From Cytobacillus solani (GTDB lineage: Bacteria > Bacillota > Bacilli > Bacillales > Cytobacillaceae), in NCBI RefSeq assembly GCF_001420595.1, contig NZ_LJIX01000006.1, positions 3,085,058 to 3,149,057 on the forward strand: a DNA stretch of 64,000 nt, in the 5' to 3' direction. Both the position numbers and the translations under genes were made by a program. Positions 16,370-24,914 of this stretch are shown here, one piece after another. The notes beneath the pieces were generated by a model, which ran no database searches, had not been told where the DNA came from, and saw nothing but the letters and a program-made list of their open reading frames with translations. Positions within the stretch are counted from its first letter, which is position 1, and every line of letters starts with the position of its first letter.

Positions 16370-16975
16370 TTAACTCATCCATTTTGGCGGGGTGTTTTTA
16401 TCCCAATAAATTGTTCCTAGCTCATGGTGTGCCTGAAATTGATCATGGTAAGTATGGTAATGAAAATTAAACCAATAGCCCTGCTGAGGCGGCTGATCTC
16501 TTCTAACATGAAAACGGATAATGTCTTCATCTGTTGTTTCATTTTTTATATGGAAAATTTTCTCGGATTGACCGCCGCCAGGACGTTCAGTCACCGCTAA
16601 AAAAGCCAATTCTTCCTCTGGATACTGCTCAGCCACGTTTTGAATTGCTTTTTCGATATTTGGCAGAACGACTTCAGAAAATTCATTTTCAATTACAGGT
16701 TTTATTTTTGGTCCAAACTTAGCATATGACTGATTTTCAGCCTCATGTATCATTTTCCTGATAAATTCTTCTTTATTAATATGCCCAATTTCTTCGGAAG
16801 TAGAAGACTGGATATTGGCTGAACGGCCTTCCTCATTTGTAGGTTCAATAATATCCCTTTTCGGGTTCTTATCTGTACTAGAATTATCATAAAATATAGC
16901 ATGTGAAGGGGTAACTAGTCCAAAGGTTAAGATAGTTACCATGACGACGAACGATTTACGAAGCCAATTTGGCAT
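16370..16975 (-). CDS. ypjP: YpjP-like exported protein
   Basis: A 201-residue protein beginning MPNWLRKSFVVMVTILTFG, a signal peptide with probable cleavage after PSHA. GGGAG precedes this ATG; an earlier in-frame start at 17020 is less likely. The mature part is hydrophilic and ends in an aromatic/His-rich stretch (YWFNFHYHTYHDQFQAHHELG). It resembles YpjP of B. subtilis, whose gene lies beside thyB there; here the protease and Ter cluster separate it from thyA. Function unknown. Confidence 0.8.
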   Translation of the reverse strand: MPNWLRKSFVVMVTILTFGLVTPSHAIFYDNSSTDKNPKRDIIEPTNEEGRSANIQSSTSEEIGHINKEEFIRKMIHEAENQSYAKFGPKIKPVIENEFSEVVLPNIEKAIQNVAEQYPEEELAFLAVTERPGGGQSEKIFHIKNETTDEDIIRFHVRRDQPPQQGYWFNFHYHTYHDQFQAHHELGTIYWDKNTPPKWMS

Positions 16976-17188
16976 GATTTTAGTCTCCCTTCTAATCTTT
17001 AACCATCTATATGTAATCAATCGATCTTTAAATCCCCAAATACTCTTATACTATTATTATACTTTGTTCTTCAGAAAAATGGAAAAATAGGCTTTATTTT
17101 TTCGCAAAAAAAATAAAATCTATGAATAGTTACTTATATTTTGGGAATAGTAAGGGAAAAAGACCATATAACTAAATTGAATATTAGA

Positions 17189-17263
17189 AAGACTTGGCAT
17201 TCGCCAAGCATTCCGGCGAATGCCTTAGTCTTATGCGTTCAGAATTTATGGTCATAAATTCTG
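17189..17263 (+). other. Two consecutive strong hairpins in a leader
   Basis: Hairpin 1 (17189-17232): GGCATTCGCC with GGCGAATGCC plus flanking AAGAC/GTCTT. Hairpin 2 (17240-17263): CAGAATTTATG with CATAAATTCTG, an 11-bp stem around GT. They end just before the ribosome site of the 25-residue peptide gene at 17292. Neither is followed by a T-run, so they are not simple terminators. It may be a regulatory leader, a small RNA or a dispersed palindromic element. I recognise no riboswitch class. The rest of 17021-17188 shows nothing else. Confidence 0.6.
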
Positions 17264-17291
17264 ATTAGCCAAAGGAAAGGAGAATCTTTAT

Positions 17292-17369
17292 ATGGACTGG
17301 ACTGTATTCATTGTTATTATTTCATTTATCTTGCTAGGTTACTTTGTTTATTTAGCTATTGCAGAATAA
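17292..17369 (+). CDS. 25-residue single-pass membrane peptide (KdpF-like in appearance)
   Basis: MDWTVFIVIISFILLGYFVY plus LAIAE. A strong AAAGGAGA site lies at good spacing and a perfect terminator follows 6 bp after the stop, so this is a convincing stand-alone small gene. One hydrophobic helix spans almost the whole peptide. The LLGYFVYLAI segment resembles KdpF, the small subunit of the Kdp potassium ATPase (LLGYLVYALI as I recall it), but no kdp genes are nearby. It could instead be an unrelated stress or sporulation membrane peptide. Confidence 0.7.
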   Translation: MDWTVFIVIISFILLGYFVYLAIAE

Positions 17370-17375
17370 GCGGAA

Positions 17376-17406
17376 CGGAATAGAGACCATTCTCTATTCC
17401 GTTTTT
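17376..17406. terminator. Bidirectional terminator
   Basis: An 11-bp perfect stem, CGGAATAGAGA with TCTCTATTCCG, has a 4-base loop and TTTTTA after it on the plus strand. It serves the 25-residue peptide gene and probably the convergent methyltransferase gene. Confidence 0.92.
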
Positions 17407-18178
17407 ATTTTTCGATGACTCCAAAATGGAATTTTGCTGTTTTTCTCTTATGTACATGAAAGTTAAATCTTTCAAACCGCGGACTTCGAAAATGATCCTT
17501 TAGAACAACGCACTCCTTCGCTACTCTCTTAGCTTCCTCTATCACTTGTTCAGTCATTTCCTCGTAAATAGCAAAATGACTTAATGCTTTAATGCCATCA
17601 GATTCCAGAATATGCTCCTCAAACATTGGATCAAAATATACGCAGTCATAGGATTGATCAGGAATACTTTTTAGGAATGGCAAGGTCATATTATTTTTTA
17701 CCTGTATTCTTTTCATCGCCTGATCCATTTCCTGAATCCCAGAGACCCATGATTGCAGCCCATTTTTCACAATGTAACCTAAATACGGATTTCCTTCGAT
17801 ACCGGTCACTTTTCCTTCTCTTCCAATGATAAAGCTCGCAACAATGCTATCAGAGGCAAGACCTAATGTGCAATCGAGAAGCGTTTTGCCTGCATGAAGC
17901 CTCGCTGCATCCACAAACGGATCATGCTCCCCCTTCATTAATCGCTTCACTCTAAACATGGCGGAATTAGGGTGGAAAAAGAATGGTTCCAATTCATCGA
18001 TTGGATAGAGTTCTAACCTCTCTTTCCCTACAACTATGCAATCCTCTTTTTCCACTTGCTGAATCATTTGGACCGAACGCTTCTTCCTTTCAACAAAGCG
18101 GCCATCTAAATCTTGAGCCACTTTGATCGCTTGCCTCGTCATTTCTTCATTTGTCCTGCCTGCTGTCGTAATAATCAT
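17405..18178 (-). CDS. ypiP: Class I SAM-dependent methyltransferase, YpiP type
   Basis: A 257-residue protein with a Rossmann-type SAM-binding domain: TLLDCTLGLASDS (motif I), VTGIEGNPYLG (acidic residue after strand 2) and CVYFDPMFEEHI (motif IV, DPMF). The N-terminal ~90 residues, with MIITTAGRTNEEM, form a family-specific region. It resembles RsmJ-like rRNA or tRNA methyltransferases but the substrate is unknown. The gene order ypjP-ypiP-brxA-ilvD is shared with B. subtilis. The ATG overlaps no neighbour. Confidence 0.85.
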   Translation of the reverse strand: MIITTAGRTNEEMTRQAIKVAQDLDGRFVERKKRSVQMIQQVEKEDCIVVGKERLELYPIDELEPFFFHPNSAMFRVKRLMKGEHDPFVDAARLHAGKTLLDCTLGLASDSIVASFIIGREGKVTGIEGNPYLGYIVKNGLQSWVSGIQEMDQAMKRIQVKNNMTLPFLKSIPDQSYDCVYFDPMFEEHILESDGIKALSHFAIYEEMTEQVIEEAKRVAKECVVLKDHFRSPRFERFNFHVHKRKTAKFHFGVIEK

Positions 18179-18210
18179 TGTAATGATGTCACCTTTTCCT
18201 TCGAGTTACG

Positions 18211-18250
18211 AAAAAACAAAAGGACGTCATTAGACATCCTTTTGTTTTTT
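18211..18250 (-). terminator. Terminator of brxA
   Basis: A 14-bp perfect stem, AAAAAACAAAAGGA with TCCTTTTGTTTTTT, has an 8-12 base loop 4 bp after the brxA stop. It is A/T symmetric and could act on both strands. Confidence 0.9.
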
Positions 18251-18254
18251 CACT

Positions 18255-18689
18255 TTAATTATTCGCTTCAAATGCAGCAAGCAAGTTTTCCATAATTGCT
18301 TCCATCGGATGATCTTCAATATCATAACGATGGATAAAATGGACAACTTCTTTTCCTTTTAATAAAGCCATAGACGGAGAAGATGGCTCATATCCAGCAA
18401 AGTACTCTCGCATTTTCGCTGTTGCTTCTTTATCTTGTCCTGCAAATACAGTTACTAAATGATCTGGTTTCTTTTCAGTTCTTAGTACAGCCTGCGTTGC
18501 TGCTGGACGTGCAAGTCCTGCCGCACAACCGCATACAGAGTTAACAACAACAAGCGTTGTCCCCTCAGTCTTTTCCATAAATGCTTCTACTTTCTCTGCA
18601 GATAGTAATTCATTAAACCCAGCATTTACAAGCTCTTGTCTCATCGGTTGAACCATTTGCTTCATATATTCCTCATATGCCATAGACAT
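18255..18689 (-). CDS. brxA: Bacilliredoxin BrxA (YphP)
   Basis: A 144-residue DUF1094-family thioredoxin-fold protein that removes bacillithiol from mixed disulfides on proteins after oxidative or hypochlorite stress. The redox motif is VVNSVCGCAAG (CGC, typical of BrxA/BrxB). The start at MSMAYEEYM fits the GGAGG ten bases upstream. The length matches B. subtilis YphP. The organism is therefore expected to make bacillithiol, although no bsh genes are in the window. Next to ilvD, as in B. subtilis; dihydroxy-acid dehydratase has an oxidant-sensitive Fe-S cluster, which may explain the linkage. Confidence 0.93.
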   Translation of the reverse strand: MSMAYEEYMKQMVQPMRQELVNAGFNELLSAEKVEAFMEKTEGTTLVVVNSVCGCAAGLARPAATQAVLRTEKKPDHLVTVFAGQDKEATAKMREYFAGYEPSSPSMALLKGKEVVHFIHRYDIEDHPMEAIMENLLAAFEANN

Positions 18690-18764
18690 GTTCAATCAGC
18701 CTCCATTACAACATTTGTATTGTAAGCATACTATAATCTATGGTTATTTTGCAAAAGGAAGTGT

Positions 18765-20477
18765 TTAAACTTTCTGGTTGACTTTCTCTTCTGCCTCTTC
18801 AAAGTAATCTGTCACCGCACCTCTAGATGCACAAGAGACAAGCCTAGTGTATTTTGCCAATGTTCCTCTAGATAGTAAAGGAGGTGCAGTCCAGTTTTCC
18901 TTCCTTCTAGCAAATTCTTCGCCTGTTAAATTTACAGATAATTCCTGGGTTTCGCTATCAATCGTAATCAAGTCACCATTCTCAATTAATGCAATTGAGC
19001 CGCCAACTTGTGCTTCTGGCGCAATATGACCAATAACGAATCCGTGCGAACCGCCTGAGAAACGGCCATCCGTTAATAAGGCTACACTTTCTCCTAAGCC
19101 CTTTCCTACTAAAATACCCGAAATCGATAACATTTCTGGCATACCTGGTCCGCCCTTTGGCCCTTCATAGCGGATAACAAGAACATCTCCTGCCTGAATG
19201 TCACCGTTCATAACTGCAACTGTGGCTGACTCTTCGTCATCAAATACTTTTGCAGGTCCAGTCATACGGGTGACCTTTAATCCCGAAACTTTAGCAACTG
19301 CCCCAGAAGGTGCAAGATTCCCCTTAAGAACAACTAGCGGTCCATTTTCTCTTAACGGCTGTTGAAGCGGGTAGATAACCTTTTGACCTTCCTTTAAGTC
19401 TGCTGCTTTTGCAAGGTTTTCAGCTAAAGTCTTGCCTGTAACCGTCAAGCAATCCCCATGAAGCAAGCCTTCTCTTAATAGCAGCTTCATTACTGCTTGT
19501 ACTCCGCCGACCTCGAAGAGATCCTGCATCACATATTTGCCGCTCGGCTTTAGGTCAGCAATATGGGGAACCGTTTTCTGCAATCGATTGAAATCATCTA
19601 AAGACAAATCAACTTCTGCCGCATGGGCAATGGCCATTAAATGCAAGATCGCATTGGTTGAGCCTCCAAGTGCCATCACGACTGTTATTGCGTTTTCAAA
19701 CGCCTTTTTCGTTAAAATATCACGCGGGCGAATATTGTTTTCTAGCAGTTTGTATACTGCCTTGCCAGCTTCTACGCAATCATTGCGCTTTTCGGCTGTT
19801 TCGGCTGGATTCGAAGAACTTCCTGGCAAGCTTAGTCCAAGTGCTTCAATCGCACTTGCCATCGTGTTTGCAGTATACATTCCACCACAGGAACCCGACC
19901 CTGGACAAGCATGGCATTCGATTTTTGTTAACTCTTCCTTGTCAATAGCACCTCCATTGAATTGACCAACCCCCTCAAAGACGGAAACAATGTCAATGTC
20001 TTTGTCATGCAGCTTCCCTGGTTTGATCGTGCCGCCATAGACGAAAATAGAAGGCAAATTCATTCGGGCGATAGCCATCATACAGCCTGGCATGTTTTTA
20101 TCACAGCCTCCAATTGCCACAAATCCATCCAAAGATTCACCGCCTACAACGGTTTCGATAGAATCGGCAATTAAATCACGGCTTGGAAGCGAATACCTCA
20201 TTCCTTCTGTCCCCATGGAAATTCCGTCAGAAACAGTAATTGTATTAAAAATTAACGGAGCACCCCCAGCTTCTCTTGCCCCATTCTTTGCTTGAACAGC
20301 TAGTTCATCAATATGTATATTACATGGTGTCACTTCACTCCAAGTACTTGCAATCCCGATCATTGGTTTTTGAAAATCCTCATCTGTAAATCCTACCGCT
20401 CGGAGCATCGCCCGGTTAGGTGCCCTTCTTTCATCATCACTAATTACATGACTGCGAATTCTTAAATCCTTCGACAT
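18765..20477 (-). CDS. ilvD: Dihydroxy-acid dehydratase
   Basis: Fe-S enzyme of valine, isoleucine and leucine synthesis that dehydrates 2,3-dihydroxy-3-methylbutanoate (or -pentanoate) to the 2-oxo acid. It has 570 residues from ATG 20477, chosen because GGGGGG lies eight bases upstream; a start 33 bp earlier is weaker. Cluster cysteines are in CDKNMPGC and [33 protein letters not shown] is the C-terminal family signature. No T-box was found. A hairpin (20574-20606) belonging to ypgR separates it from that gene, so it probably starts its own transcript in the ~95 bp between. Confidence 0.97.
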   Translation of the reverse strand: MSKDLRIRSHVISDDERRAPNRAMLRAVGFTDEDFQKPMIGIASTWSEVTPCNIHIDELAVQAKNGAREAGGAPLIFNTITVSDGISMGTEGMRYSLPSRDLIADSIETVVGGESLDGFVAIGGCDKNMPGCMMAIARMNLPSIFVYGGTIKPGKLHDKDIDIVSVFEGVGQFNGGAIDKEELTKIECHACPGSGSCGGMYTANTMASAIEALGLSLPGSSSNPAETAEKRNDCVEAGKAVYKLLENNIRPRDILTKKAFENAITVVMALGGSTNAILHLMAIAHAAEVDLSLDDFNRLQKTVPHIADLKPSGKYVMQDLFEVGGVQAVMKLLLREGLLHGDCLTVTGKTLAENLAKAADLKEGQKVIYPLQQPLRENGPLVVLKGNLAPSGAVAKVSGLKVTRMTGPAKVFDDEESATVAVMNGDIQAGDVLVIRYEGPKGGPGMPEMLSISGILVGKGLGESVALLTDGRFSGGSHGFVIGHIAPEAQVGGSIALIENGDLITIDSETQELSVNLTGEEFARRKENWTAPPLLSRGTLAKYTRLVSCASRGAVTDYFEEAEEKVNQKV

Positions 20478-20573
20478 CGATGATTCCCCCCAAAAATAAT
20501 TTCTTTCCAATATAGACCTTTTTCAATAGAATTGCAACAATTTTCCCAAAATTAATTTTATTCCACAAACAGA

Positions 20574-20606
20574 AAGACGCCATGCTGCAAAGAGCGATGG
20601 CGTCTT
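20574..20606 (-). terminator. Hairpin terminator behind ypgR
   Basis: A 10-bp perfect stem, AAGACGCCAT with ATGGCGTCTT, lies between ilvD and ypgR on the minus strand, with a modest tail (TTCTGTTTG). It comes 214 bp after the ypgR stop, beyond the 40-bp repeats. It could instead be a small attenuator ahead of ilvD. Confidence 0.65.
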
Positions 20607-20633
20607 GAAATTATAAAAATATCTTGTCTATCG

Positions 20634-20816
20634 TAAACAAACTAAAATTCAGATTTTGTAATGATATTTGGTTTTTCGCAAACAAAACATAGCTTTGCAA
20701 AAATAATTGGTTTTTCGCAATTAAAAATCTGGATTTGCAAATATATTTAGTTTTTTGCAATTAAAAATCTGGATTTGCAAATAAAGTTATTTTTCCACAA
20801 ATATATCTTATTTTTA
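20634..20816. repeat. Degenerate ~40-bp tandem repeat in the ypgR 3' region
   Basis: Two nearly identical copies start at 20710 and 20750 (GTTTTTCGCAATTAAAAATC and the like, then TGGATTTGCAAATA), a third related copy at 20671, and weaker partial copies lie on each side. Period is 39-40 bp, A/T rich. The array lies between the ypgR stop and the hairpin at 20574, so it would be transcribed as a 3' untranslated region. No gene is visible in 20607-20819. Confidence 0.8.
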
Positions 20817-20819
20817 CTA

Positions 20820-21947
20820 TTATTTCTTTCTAGATTCCGTCATTTGCTTCCAAACAGAGCCCTTTGCTTCTTCCCCTTGCTCAATTCTTTCAATCGCAAG
20901 CTTAATTTGCATGCTTACCTCAAATTCAGGATCATTTTCTGCTGCTTTTAATGCAGGAATGGCTTCTTCATCCCCTACTTCGTAGAGGAACATCGCTGCC
21001 CGCCAGCGCACGAGCTTGCTCGTATCCTTCAATGCTTCTATCATAGCAGGCATTGCTTTTTTAAAGCCAAGATCTGATAGGCAATCACCAGCTGTTCTTC
21101 TCACTGTGACCGTTTTATCCTTTAAAGCTTTATATAGGAGCGGAAGAACGTTTTGATCTTCAATCATACCTAAATAAACCGTTGCCAGTCTTCGGATTGA
21201 AGCTTTTTCATCTTGTAATGCTTTTTCTAAAACAGGTAAATCCTCTAGCTCTGGATCATTCATTTGTTCTAGTTTTTGATAGCGTTCCCGCCAATCCGGA
21301 TGATCTAAATCCCCTAATGTAAGTTTCAGCAGCTGCCGGCTATGCTTCTCATGCACATTGTCTGGATTTATTGCCTGATCAACAAGCATTTGTAATCTGC
21401 TTTCAGGATAGGCTGCAATTAATTCTTCAACTACATCATGGCCAATCTGTTCGAAGTCGCCATAACGGACTCCAACCTCTACCCATTTTCGAACTAAAAC
21501 TACATTATCTCCTTCAAGCTGTGCTGCTGCCAATGCATTCATAAACGCTTCAGGCAATCCGAATCTCCGTTCCTCTGTCCCGTCAGTTAGCTTTACTTGC
21601 ATAGGAATATCTTTATACTTTTGGACAAACGCTTTTATTTCACCAAAGTGTTCATTCATCGCAGATTGGTTTTCAGTATCTGTCTCCGCGTCTTCGCCAA
21701 AAGCACTTCTTACCTGCGGCAGAAGATCTTTCCAATCATATTTTGCATTTCTTTCAACAGCTAAGAAGTCAGCTACATGGTAAACACCCTTTACGCCTTC
21801 AATTTCAAGAATATCTTGAATGACTTTAGGTGCACCTTCACGATGATCTTTTTTATAATTATTGCTTTTCCCCATTGGAAGCTCTTCATTCAGAATAACC
21901 TTCATCGTATTTGGACTTGGTGTTGGCTCAATTGCATTTATTTTCAC
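20820..21947 (-). CDS. ypgR: Nfu-N-domain and HEAT-repeat protein, conserved virulence factor C type
   Basis: A 375-residue protein starting with GTG behind AAAGGGTG. Residues 1-~85 (IEPTPSPNTMKVILN, FLAVERNAKYDWKDLLP) match the Nfu/NifU N-terminal domain, but the CxxC Fe-S scaffold domain is absent. Residues ~225-360 contain about four HEAT-like repeats (LEDLPVLEKALQDEKASIRR, VLPLLYKALKDKTVTVRRTA, AMPAMIEALKDTSKLVRWRA). This architecture is that of B. subtilis YpgR and staphylococcal CvfC. It may scaffold protein assembly or Fe-S handling; its position beside the Fe-S enzyme IlvD is suggestive only. Confidence 0.88.
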   Translation of the reverse strand: MKINAIEPTPSPNTMKVILNEELPMGKSNNYKKDHREGAPKVIQDILEIEGVKGVYHVADFLAVERNAKYDWKDLLPQVRSAFGEDAETDTENQSAMNEHFGEIKAFVQKYKDIPMQVKLTDGTEERRFGLPEAFMNALAAAQLEGDNVVLVRKWVEVGVRYGDFEQIGHDVVEELIAAYPESRLQMLVDQAINPDNVHEKHSRQLLKLTLGDLDHPDWRERYQKLEQMNDPELEDLPVLEKALQDEKASIRRLATVYLGMIEDQNVLPLLYKALKDKTVTVRRTAGDCLSDLGFKKAMPAMIEALKDTSKLVRWRAAMFLYEVGDEEAIPALKAAENDPEFEVSMQIKLAIERIEQGEEAKGSVWKQMTESRKK

Positions 21948-22041
21948 AGTTTTTCACCCTTTGCAATATTGTCACAGTAATAACTAAAATCATTTTAACA
22001 TAATAGATGTTACGAATCATAAGATGAGCTTCATGTACAAA

Positions 22042-22070
22042 AGCAGCCTGCCCATATAGGGCAGGCTGCT
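22042..22070 (-). terminator. Terminator of the ypgQ-yfmR unit
   Basis: A perfect 12-bp GC-rich stem, AGCAGCCTGCCC with GGGCAGGCTGCT, with TTTTGTAC after it on the minus strand, 6 bp after the yfmR stop. Confidence 0.9.
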
Positions 22071-22076
22071 GTAAAT

Positions 22077-23957
22077 TCATTGTTCGGCAATCTCTGAAAG
22101 ATAGCTCCATCTCTCAATCAACTGTTCCAGTTTTTCATTTAGAGTGGCTTCTTCCTCCATTAATGAGCTTGCTTTTTCGAAATCACTGCCTGTATTGTTC
22201 ATTTCTACAGCAATTTCCTCTAAACGAGCTTCTGTATTCGCTATATTATCCTCGATTCCTTCCCATTCACGCTGTTCGTTATAGCTTAGCTTTTTCTTCT
22301 TTGGTTTTTCCTGTTCTTTGAGAACAGGAGCCGCGGTCTTTACTTGCACAACAGGTTTTTCATTTTCTTTTTCAAGATATTCGCTATAATTGCCAAAGAA
22401 AGTGTCAATCCGTCCCTCTCCTTGCAAGACAAGAAGCTGATCAGCCACCTTATCCAAGAAATAGCGATCATGGGATACAGTAATAACTACTCCGGGGAAA
22501 TCTTCAAGATAATCCTCAAGCACCGTTAATGTTTGTGTATCCAAATTATTTGTTGGTTCATCCAGTAGAAGAACGTTCGGTTCTGTCATTAAGATTTTCA
22601 ATAAATACAGACGGCGCTTCTCCCCGCCTGAAAGTTTGCGGATCGGGGTTCCATGTGTAAAGGTGGGAAAAAGAAAGCGCTCAAGCATTTGAGCTGCGGA
22701 AATGGTTTTCCCATCTGAGGTTTCTACAACTTGTGCCGTTTCCTTCAAATACTCAATCATTCGCTTATTCTCGTCCATATCTTCGCTTTCTTGTGTGTAG
22801 TAAGCGATTTTCACTGTTTGTCCGATGATTCGTTCACCAGAATCTAATGGGATTTTTCCAGCAAGGATATTGAGAAGAGTCGATTTTCCTGTTCCATTCT
22901 TTCCGATAATTCCAATTCGATCTCCAGGCTTCACAAGAAGGTCAAATGAATGTAAGATGGTTTGATCCGCATATTTCTTTGACGCATCCTTTAATTCAAA
23001 CACTTGCTTCCCAAGCCGGCTTCCGTTTAAAGACATATCAAGCTTTTCTGTTTGTTTCACAGACGCAAGCTGATCATCTAATTGATCAAAACGCTGGATT
23101 CGTGCTTTTTGTTTTGTTGTTCTCGCTTTCGCTCCTCTACGAATCCATTCTAACTCTCTTCGATAAAGATTTTTTCTTTTTTCTATCGTGGCGGCTTCGT
23201 TTTCTTCACGAATGGCTTTCGCTTCAAGAAAGGCACCGTAGTTTCCTTTATAGCTATATAAGTTCCCGCCATCCAGTTCAAACATTCGATTGGTTACACG
23301 GTCAAGGAAATAGCGGTCATGGGTAACGAGTAAGAGAGCACCTTGATATCGTCCTAAGTATTCTTCAAGCCATTTAACCGACTCATAATCAAGATGGTTT
23401 GTCGGCTCATCAAGAATCAGCAAATCAGGTGACTGAATAAGTGCTTGGGCGAGGGTAACCCTTTTCTTTTGTCCACCGGAAAGCTCCCCGATTTTTTTAT
23501 CAAAACTTTCAATACCAAGTTTCGTTAAAATTGATTTTGCATTCGTACTTGCATCCCAAGCGTTCAAGGCATCCATTTTCTTTTGCTGCTCAAAAAGCTT
23601 CTCTTGAATCGCTTGATTATCAGGAGTCTTATTTAACTCAAGAAGTGTCTCTTCATATTCTCGAAGCAAGACAAGTACTGGTGCATCACCTGCAAACACC
23701 TGTGCCAGAACAGAAAGTTCAGGATTTAAATCCGGCTGCTGGGCTGAGTAGGAAATTGTATAATCCTTCGGAGAGCTGATTTCACCAGAGTCTGGAAGAT
23801 CCACACCTGCAACTATTTTTAATAAGGAAGACTTACCTGTTCCATTTACACCGATAAGTCCAATCCTGTCCTTTTCAGAAATCGTAAAGGAAATATCGTT
23901 AAAAAGCTCTTTTTCCCCATATGTTTTTGTTACATGTTCAACTGAAAGCATTTTCAT
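22077..23957 (-). CDS. yfmR: ABC-F ATPase, Uup/YfmR type
   Basis: A 626-residue soluble twin-ATPase with no membrane domain, of the ABC-F group that acts on the ribosomal E site. Two complete cassettes: Walker A GVNGTGKSS and GKNGTGKST, signatures LSGGQKKR and LSGGEKRR, Walker B LLILDEPTNHLD and VLLLDEPTNNLD. The basic interdomain linker (RRELEWIRRGAKARTTKQKA) and a C-terminal coiled coil (from about YNEQREWEGIEDN) place it in the Uup/YfmR subgroup, which helps ribosomes through difficult stretches such as polyproline together with EF-P. The chosen ATG overlaps the ypgQ stop by 4 bp; another in-frame ATG lies 6 bp further in. Confidence 0.92.
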   Translation of the reverse strand: MKMLSVEHVTKTYGEKELFNDISFTISEKDRIGLIGVNGTGKSSLLKIVAGVDLPDSGEISSPKDYTISYSAQQPDLNPELSVLAQVFAGDAPVLVLLREYEETLLELNKTPDNQAIQEKLFEQQKKMDALNAWDASTNAKSILTKLGIESFDKKIGELSGGQKKRVTLAQALIQSPDLLILDEPTNHLDYESVKWLEEYLGRYQGALLLVTHDRYFLDRVTNRMFELDGGNLYSYKGNYGAFLEAKAIREENEAATIEKRKNLYRRELEWIRRGAKARTTKQKARIQRFDQLDDQLASVKQTEKLDMSLNGSRLGKQVFELKDASKKYADQTILHSFDLLVKPGDRIGIIGKNGTGKSTLLNILAGKIPLDSGERIIGQTVKIAYYTQESEDMDENKRMIEYLKETAQVVETSDGKTISAAQMLERFLFPTFTHGTPIRKLSGGEKRRLYLLKILMTEPNVLLLDEPTNNLDTQTLTVLEDYLEDFPGVVITVSHDRYFLDKVADQLLVLQGEGRIDTFFGNYSEYLEKENEKPVVQVKTAAPVLKEQEKPKKKKLSYNEQREWEGIEDNIANTEARLEEIAVEMNNTGSDFEKASSLMEEEATLNEKLEQLIERWSYLSEIAEQ

Positions 23958-24613
23958 ATCTGACCATTCCATTCACTGTAAAATTGCTCAAGGAATTGTT
24001 CCATAAATTGATGCCGTTTCGAAGCCAATTCTCGTGCTGTATCCGTATTAAGCAGATCTTTTAGCTTTAATAGCTTCTCATAAAAGTGATGGATCGTTGA
24101 TGATTTTCCAGTGCGGTATTCCTTCTCTGTCATTTCTTCTCTAACTTTAATCGTTGGATCGTAAAGAAGATGACCTTTTTTTCCACCGTAAGCGAAGGTC
24201 CGTCCAATCCCAATCGCTCCAATTGCATCCAATCGGTCTGCATCCTGAACAATTTCAGCTTCCACACTCATTAATTCTGTTTTTCTTCCACCTTTAAAGG
24301 AGATGGAATGTATAATTTCAACAATTTTCTCTTGAGTCGTTTTTTCTAGTGTTAATAATTCGAGGAAATCCGTTAGTTTCTTTTCCCCAGCCTCTTTCGA
24401 TTCGTTCAACTTTTCATCAGGAATATCATGCAGCAATGCAGCCATTTCAATAATAAAACGGTCGCCCTTGTTTTCTTTTTCCGCTATATATAAGGCATTT
24501 TTTCTTACGCGTTCAATATGATACCAATCATGTCCGGTACTGTCATCACTAAGCACATCTCTCACAAAGCTTTCCGTTCTCACAATCATATCTTCTTTCA
24601 CTAAAAGCACCAT
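23954..24613 (-). CDS. ypgQ: HD-domain phosphohydrolase YpgQ
   Basis: A 219-residue HD-superfamily metal-dependent phosphohydrolase. Ligands are seen in GHDWYHIERV, LLHDIPDEKL (HD pair) and VQDADRLDAIGAIG (second acid). B. subtilis YpgQ is a pyrophosphohydrolase acting on (d)NTPs with a manganese preference; the same activity is likely here. The exact start is uncertain: ATG 24613, GTG 24601 and ATG 24589 are all in frame, with AAAGGATGG best suited to the GTG. It is coupled to yfmR downstream by a 4-bp overlap. Confidence 0.9.
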   Translation of the reverse strand: MVLLVKEDMIVRTESFVRDVLSDDSTGHDWYHIERVRKNALYIAEKENKGDRFIIEMAALLHDIPDEKLNESKEAGEKKLTDFLELLTLEKTTQEKIVEIIHSISFKGGRKTELMSVEAEIVQDADRLDAIGAIGIGRTFAYGGKKGHLLYDPTIKVREEMTEKEYRTGKSSTIHHFYEKLLKLKDLLNTDTARELASKRHQFMEQFLEQFYSEWNGQI

Positions 24614-24677
24614 CCTTTTTCATTCCAGATTTATTTTACCATGAAGAGGAGGATAGGAAGAAAAATAAGCAAAAGAA

Positions 24678-24699
24678 AAAGTGCTTTATTCAGCACTTT
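24678..24699 (-). terminator. Terminator behind the DegV gene
   Basis: An 8-bp stem, AAAGTGCT with AGCACTTT, runs into TTTTTCTTTT on the minus strand. It lies 216 bp after the DegV stop, beyond the ~101-bp repeat pair. Confidence 0.75.
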
Positions 24700-24711
24700 A
24701 ATTTATAAGAT

Positions 24712-24913
24712 AAGGGTTGGAACTGCATTATTCCAATATATAGGAATAAAGGGCTCTATAATATTTTTATAATACTCGATTTTACATTAAACGGTAAAAT
24801 TGAGCTCCAAAACACTTTTTGAACCCTTATATCCCAAAATATAGAAAATTACAGCTCATATACTAATTTACGTTACCTATTTTTACATAATAAGGTAAAA
24901 ATGAACCTCAAAA
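24712..24913. repeat. Two degenerate ~101-bp tandem copies in the DegV 3' region
   Basis: TTTTACATTAAACGGTAAAA (24780) and TTTTACATAATAAGGTAAAA (24881) lie 101 bp apart, and the flanks GGGCTCTATAATA / CAGCTCATATACTA keep the same spacing. Each core is itself a TTTTAC/GTAAAA inverted repeat. It occupies the stretch between the DegV stop and its terminator; no gene is visible there. Confidence 0.65.
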
Positions 24914-24914
24914 A

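Noticed and set aside
17021-17291. c-di-AMP (ydaO) riboswitch ahead of the KdpF-like peptide
   Set aside because: The conserved ydaO core sequences are absent; only two simple hairpins are seen.
20478-20819. T-box leader for ilvD
   Set aside because: No specifier stem, no T-box sequence (TGGNACCGCG-like) and only ~95 bp after the hairpin; the rest is the ypgR repeat region.
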